Positions 61,979 through 64,000 of a stretch of 64,000 nucleotides of DNA are shown here, one piece after another (within the stretch, counting starts at the first letter, position 1; the number at the start of each line of letters is the position of its first letter). A model generated the notes under the pieces. It was given only the letters and a program-made list of their open reading frames with translations. It made no database searches and had not been told where the DNA came from. Both the position numbers and the translations under genes were made by a program. The stretch is from Muribaculaceae bacterium (GTDB lineage: Bacteria > Bacteroidota > Bacteroidia > Bacteroidales > Muribaculaceae), in NCBI GenBank assembly GCA_017559355.1, contig JAFYSL010000089.1, positions 1-64,000 on the forward strand. Direction: 5' to 3'.

Positions 61979-63796
61979 ATGGAACAAAATAAATTTGTTA
62001 ATACATCCTCTTTTATTAAACGCTTGTTTTATAAAATTGCAACTCCTTGTTATAGAGAATTACCATTCATTGTGATTTCAATATATATGATGAATAGTCT
62101 TTCTAGAAGTTTAGATGACGCATTATTAGTGTTAGGTAGTCCAAATGCATATTATGCAACAATAGGCAACATTTTAGTACTATTTCTATTTGCCTACATT
62201 GGTGCGGCTATTATTACATATCTAAAATCTAAAATTCTTTATAGTTCTTGTAAAATCCTCTTATACTTGGGTGTAATTTCATTATATGTTATTTCACATT
62301 TTCTATTACAAAACTTTGGGATGTCGATCTCGCCAACATGCCTTATTTTATTAGCAGAAACAACAAGCAACGAAGCTTCGGAATTTATAAATCAATATAT
62401 ATTTTCTAATGCATCAATTCCGACTATTAAAATGACCTCAATGTTTTTAGTCATAATTACTATATTTGAAATATTATGGAATATTTTCAAGTCTAAAATT
62501 TACCCCAATCCACATACTCTTAAAAATATTTTTTCAATTATAATTTCTACAATCGTTATTATTAGTGTGTTTTATGCTTCTTTGACTACCTGGAAGCTTT
62601 GCAAAGTTGAATCATCTGATCATATTAGATTTCTTGAACCACCAAGCGATCCTCTCTGCTCTATTTTCACCTCTATTTTAACAGTTAATATGATGGAAAA
62701 CGATATGGCTGATGCTATTAAGTTAAATAAGTCTATACATCTCCAGAAAAATTCTTTTATTTCATCAACTGATTCATTGAACATCATCGTAGTAATTGGT
62801 GAATCATATATTAAACATCACTCCCATTTATATGGATATCCATTAAAAAATACTCCTTATTTAACCCAAGAAGTACTAAACGAAAATCTTTATACTTTTA
62901 AAGATGTTATATCTTCATCAAATAGCACAAGTGTTTCTCTTCGTAATATTTTATGTTGCAATAATAGTAGCAATAACGAAGTTTGGCATAAACACCCATA
63001 TTTTCTCAATATTTTTAAATCTTCTGGATATAAAGTATATTTTTGGAGTAATCAAGTTGATTTTGCTAAAAAGGAAACTTTTTCTTTTACCTTAAATAGT
63101 TTTTTATACAATCCAGAAATTTGCGAATTAGCATATACAAAAAGAAATCTTCAATCCTATAAATTTGACGAAGACATAGTTCAATCATTTACTGACTCCG
63201 TAAATTGTGAGTTCAACAAACATAATTTAATTATAATCCACTTAAATGGGCAACATCATGGAGTAAGAGAACGATTCCCTTACAATAAATTCAAATATTT
63301 TAATGCTGATAGTATAAATAGGAACGAGCCATTTCTCGGTATTGACGAAAAGGAGTATATTGCCGACTATGATAATGCTACATTATATAACGATTATGTA
63401 TTGCGTAAGATTATTGATGAATTTAGAAATAGCAATTCTATATTAGTATATTTATCAGATCACGGAGAGGAAGTATATGACTATCGCTACCAATGCGCAA
63501 GGGATCAAGGGCCACTAACAGCCCTTAAATTGAAATATCAATACGAAATACCATTTATGGTGTGGTGTTCTGATATATATATAGAAAAATATCCCGAAAA
63601 AGTAACTGCAATTAAAAATGCTGTAAATAGGCCATTTATCAGTGATAATCTTTGCAATATGCTTTTTAATTTAGGTGGCATTGAAACTCCTTATTATAGA
63701 GACTCTCTTGATTTAATTAGTCCTAATTACAAATGTAAAAAACGAATTATAAATAACCATTACATATACGAAGATATTCGTTATTCTATTGATTAA
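61979..63796 (+). CDS. EptA-like phosphoethanolamine transferase
   Basis: 605 residues. Five N-terminal membrane helices (to about 215), then a sulfatase-like catalytic domain in the periplasm. Nucleophile region GESYIKHHSHLYGYP (S276 takes the place of the usual threonine), metal-binding LSDHGEEVYDYR, and HLNGQHHGVRERFP. By family, adds phosphoethanolamine to lipid A. Start at 61979 follows the promoter; a frame from 61871 overlaps a terminator. Base composition is AT-richer and less biased in codons than neighbours. Confidence 0.88.
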   Translation: MEQNKFVNTSSFIKRLFYKIATPCYRELPFIVISIYMMNSLSRSLDDALLVLGSPNAYYATIGNILVLFLFAYIGAAIITYLKSKILYSSCKILLYLGVISLYVISHFLLQNFGMSISPTCLILLAETTSNEASEFINQYIFSNASIPTIKMTSMFLVIITIFEILWNIFKSKIYPNPHTLKNIFSIIISTIVIISVFYASLTTWKLCKVESSDHIRFLEPPSDPLCSIFTSILTVNMMENDMADAIKLNKSIHLQKNSFISSTDSLNIIVVIGESYIKHHSHLYGYPLKNTPYLTQEVLNENLYTFKDVISSSNSTSVSLRNILCCNNSSNNEVWHKHPYFLNIFKSSGYKVYFWSNQVDFAKKETFSFTLNSFLYNPEICELAYTKRNLQSYKFDEDIVQSFTDSVNCEFNKHNLIIIHLNGQHHGVRERFPYNKFKYFNADSINRNEPFLGIDEKEYIADYDNATLYNDYVLRKIIDEFRNSNSILVYLSDHGEEVYDYRYQCARDQGPLTALKLKYQYEIPFMVWCSDIYIEKYPEKVTAIKNAVNRPFISDNLCNMLFNLGGIETPYYRDSLDLISPNYKCKKRIINNHYIYEDIRYSID

Positions 63797-63800
63797 AAGA

Positions 63801-63840
63801 ATTACCCCTGCAAGAGCGATATCTTTGCAGGGGTATTATT
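63801..63840. terminator. Terminator between eptA-like and ssb
   Basis: Perfect 11-bp stem TACCCCTGCAA (63803-63813) / TTGCAGGGGTA (63825-63835) flanked by A- and T-rich sequence; serves both convergent genes. Confidence 0.85.
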
Positions 63841-63886
63841 TTATACTAATTGTGAAACTATTGTTGATTGCTCACAACTTTGTTAT

Positions 63887-64000
63887 TTAGTTTTGTTCTG
63901 GACTTTGTTGAGGACGTGAAAGTATGTCGAATTGGTCTACAAGAATTTCGGTTACGTAATGTTTGATTGTGTTGCGATCTTCCCACACACGTGTACGAAG
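63887..64000 (-). CDS. ssb: Single-stranded DNA-binding protein, C-terminal part (cut by window edge)
   Basis: The last 37 codons and stop are visible, running to the window edge. They read LRTRVWEDRNTIKHYVTEIL followed by VDQFDILSRPQQSPEQN, matching the last strand and tail of the OB fold of bacteroidal Ssb proteins. The N-terminal three quarters lie outside. No acidic DDIPF-type tip at the C-terminus. Confidence 0.75.
   Translation of the reverse strand, partial: LRTRVWEDRNTIKHYVTEILVDQFDILSRPQQSPEQN

Overview
The window is 64 kb of AT-rich bacterial chromosome, almost fully coding, from a member of the Bacteroidota and most likely the order Bacteroidales. The signs are the TAnnTTTG type -7 promoter boxes in front of many genes, the lack of strong Shine-Dalgarno sites, a fused MurF-alanine racemase, a PorE-like TPR/PD40/OmpA lipoprotein, OstA-like and GSCFA proteins, and DUF4252, DUF5063, DUF2027, DUF4286 and DUF4956 families. 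I saw no rRNA, tRNA, CRISPR array or intact insertion sequence. Both ends cut a gene: oxyR on the left and ssb on the right.

Layout. 1-1.6 kb: divergent oxyR and dps (peroxide defence). 1.7-5.6 kb: minus-strand operon yicC-gmk-nadD-DUF5063-M18 aminopeptidase. 5.7-9.5 kb: tsaB, a flavodiiron protein and guaB. 9.7-15 kb: two parvulin-type chaperones and an OstA-like protein (outer-membrane assembly). 15.4-18.5 kb: minus-strand TPR protein, PstS-like lipoprotein and small membrane protein. 18.8-22.5 kb: rarA, then an ECF sigma/anti-sigma pair flanked by two small secreted DUF4252-type proteins. 22.7-24.7 kb: serC-serA (serine synthesis), followed by a second degenerate copy of the serA 3' end that brackets a gene remnant. 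25.1-28.1 kb: thiamin operon thiD-thiE-THI4-tenI behind a TPP riboswitch. 28.2-34.7 kb: endonuclease I with a lipoprotein, another lipoprotein, a LemA pair, a short guaA and an EamA transporter. 34.9-41.8 kb: GT2-GYF_2-DUF4286-ruvC, queA with a 52-residue cysteine-rich protein, DUF2027/Smr, EFR1, GNAT and surE. 41.9-44.3 kb: VTC polyphosphate polymerase, DUF4956 and DUF2490. 44.3-52.3 kb: repeat-rich intergenic region, parA-parB, DUF5683, MltD-like transglycosylase, OPT transporter and MATE exporter. 52.3-58.4 kb: xpt, murF-alr, GSCFA and PorE-like. 58.6-63.8 kb: tricorn-type protease and an EptA-like lipid A phosphoethanolamine transferase.

How genes work together. guaB and guaA are both needed for GMP, with gmk taking it on and xpt salvaging. 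serC and serA are consecutive enzymes of serine synthesis. The thiamin operon uses a THI4-type thiazole synthase rather than ThiG/ThiH, and is controlled by a riboswitch whose last hairpin reaches the first base of the thiD start codon. Envelope work is spread over the parvulin/OstA cluster, MurF-Alr, MltD and PorE-like genes. ParA/ParB with the DnaA-box-like repeats upstream hint that the replication origin may be near 44.5 kb.

Most worth a second look: the duplicated serA 3' end enclosing a winged-helix gene remnant (possible attachment-site scar); an eight-G tract at the -33 position of the lipid A transferase promoter (possible phase variation); a GMP synthase whose glutaminase domain has lost about 86 residues and its catalytic cysteine; the THI4 operon and its riboswitch; the in-frame TGA near the end of the ECF sigma gene; and an unrecognised 52-residue acidic protein with five cysteines.
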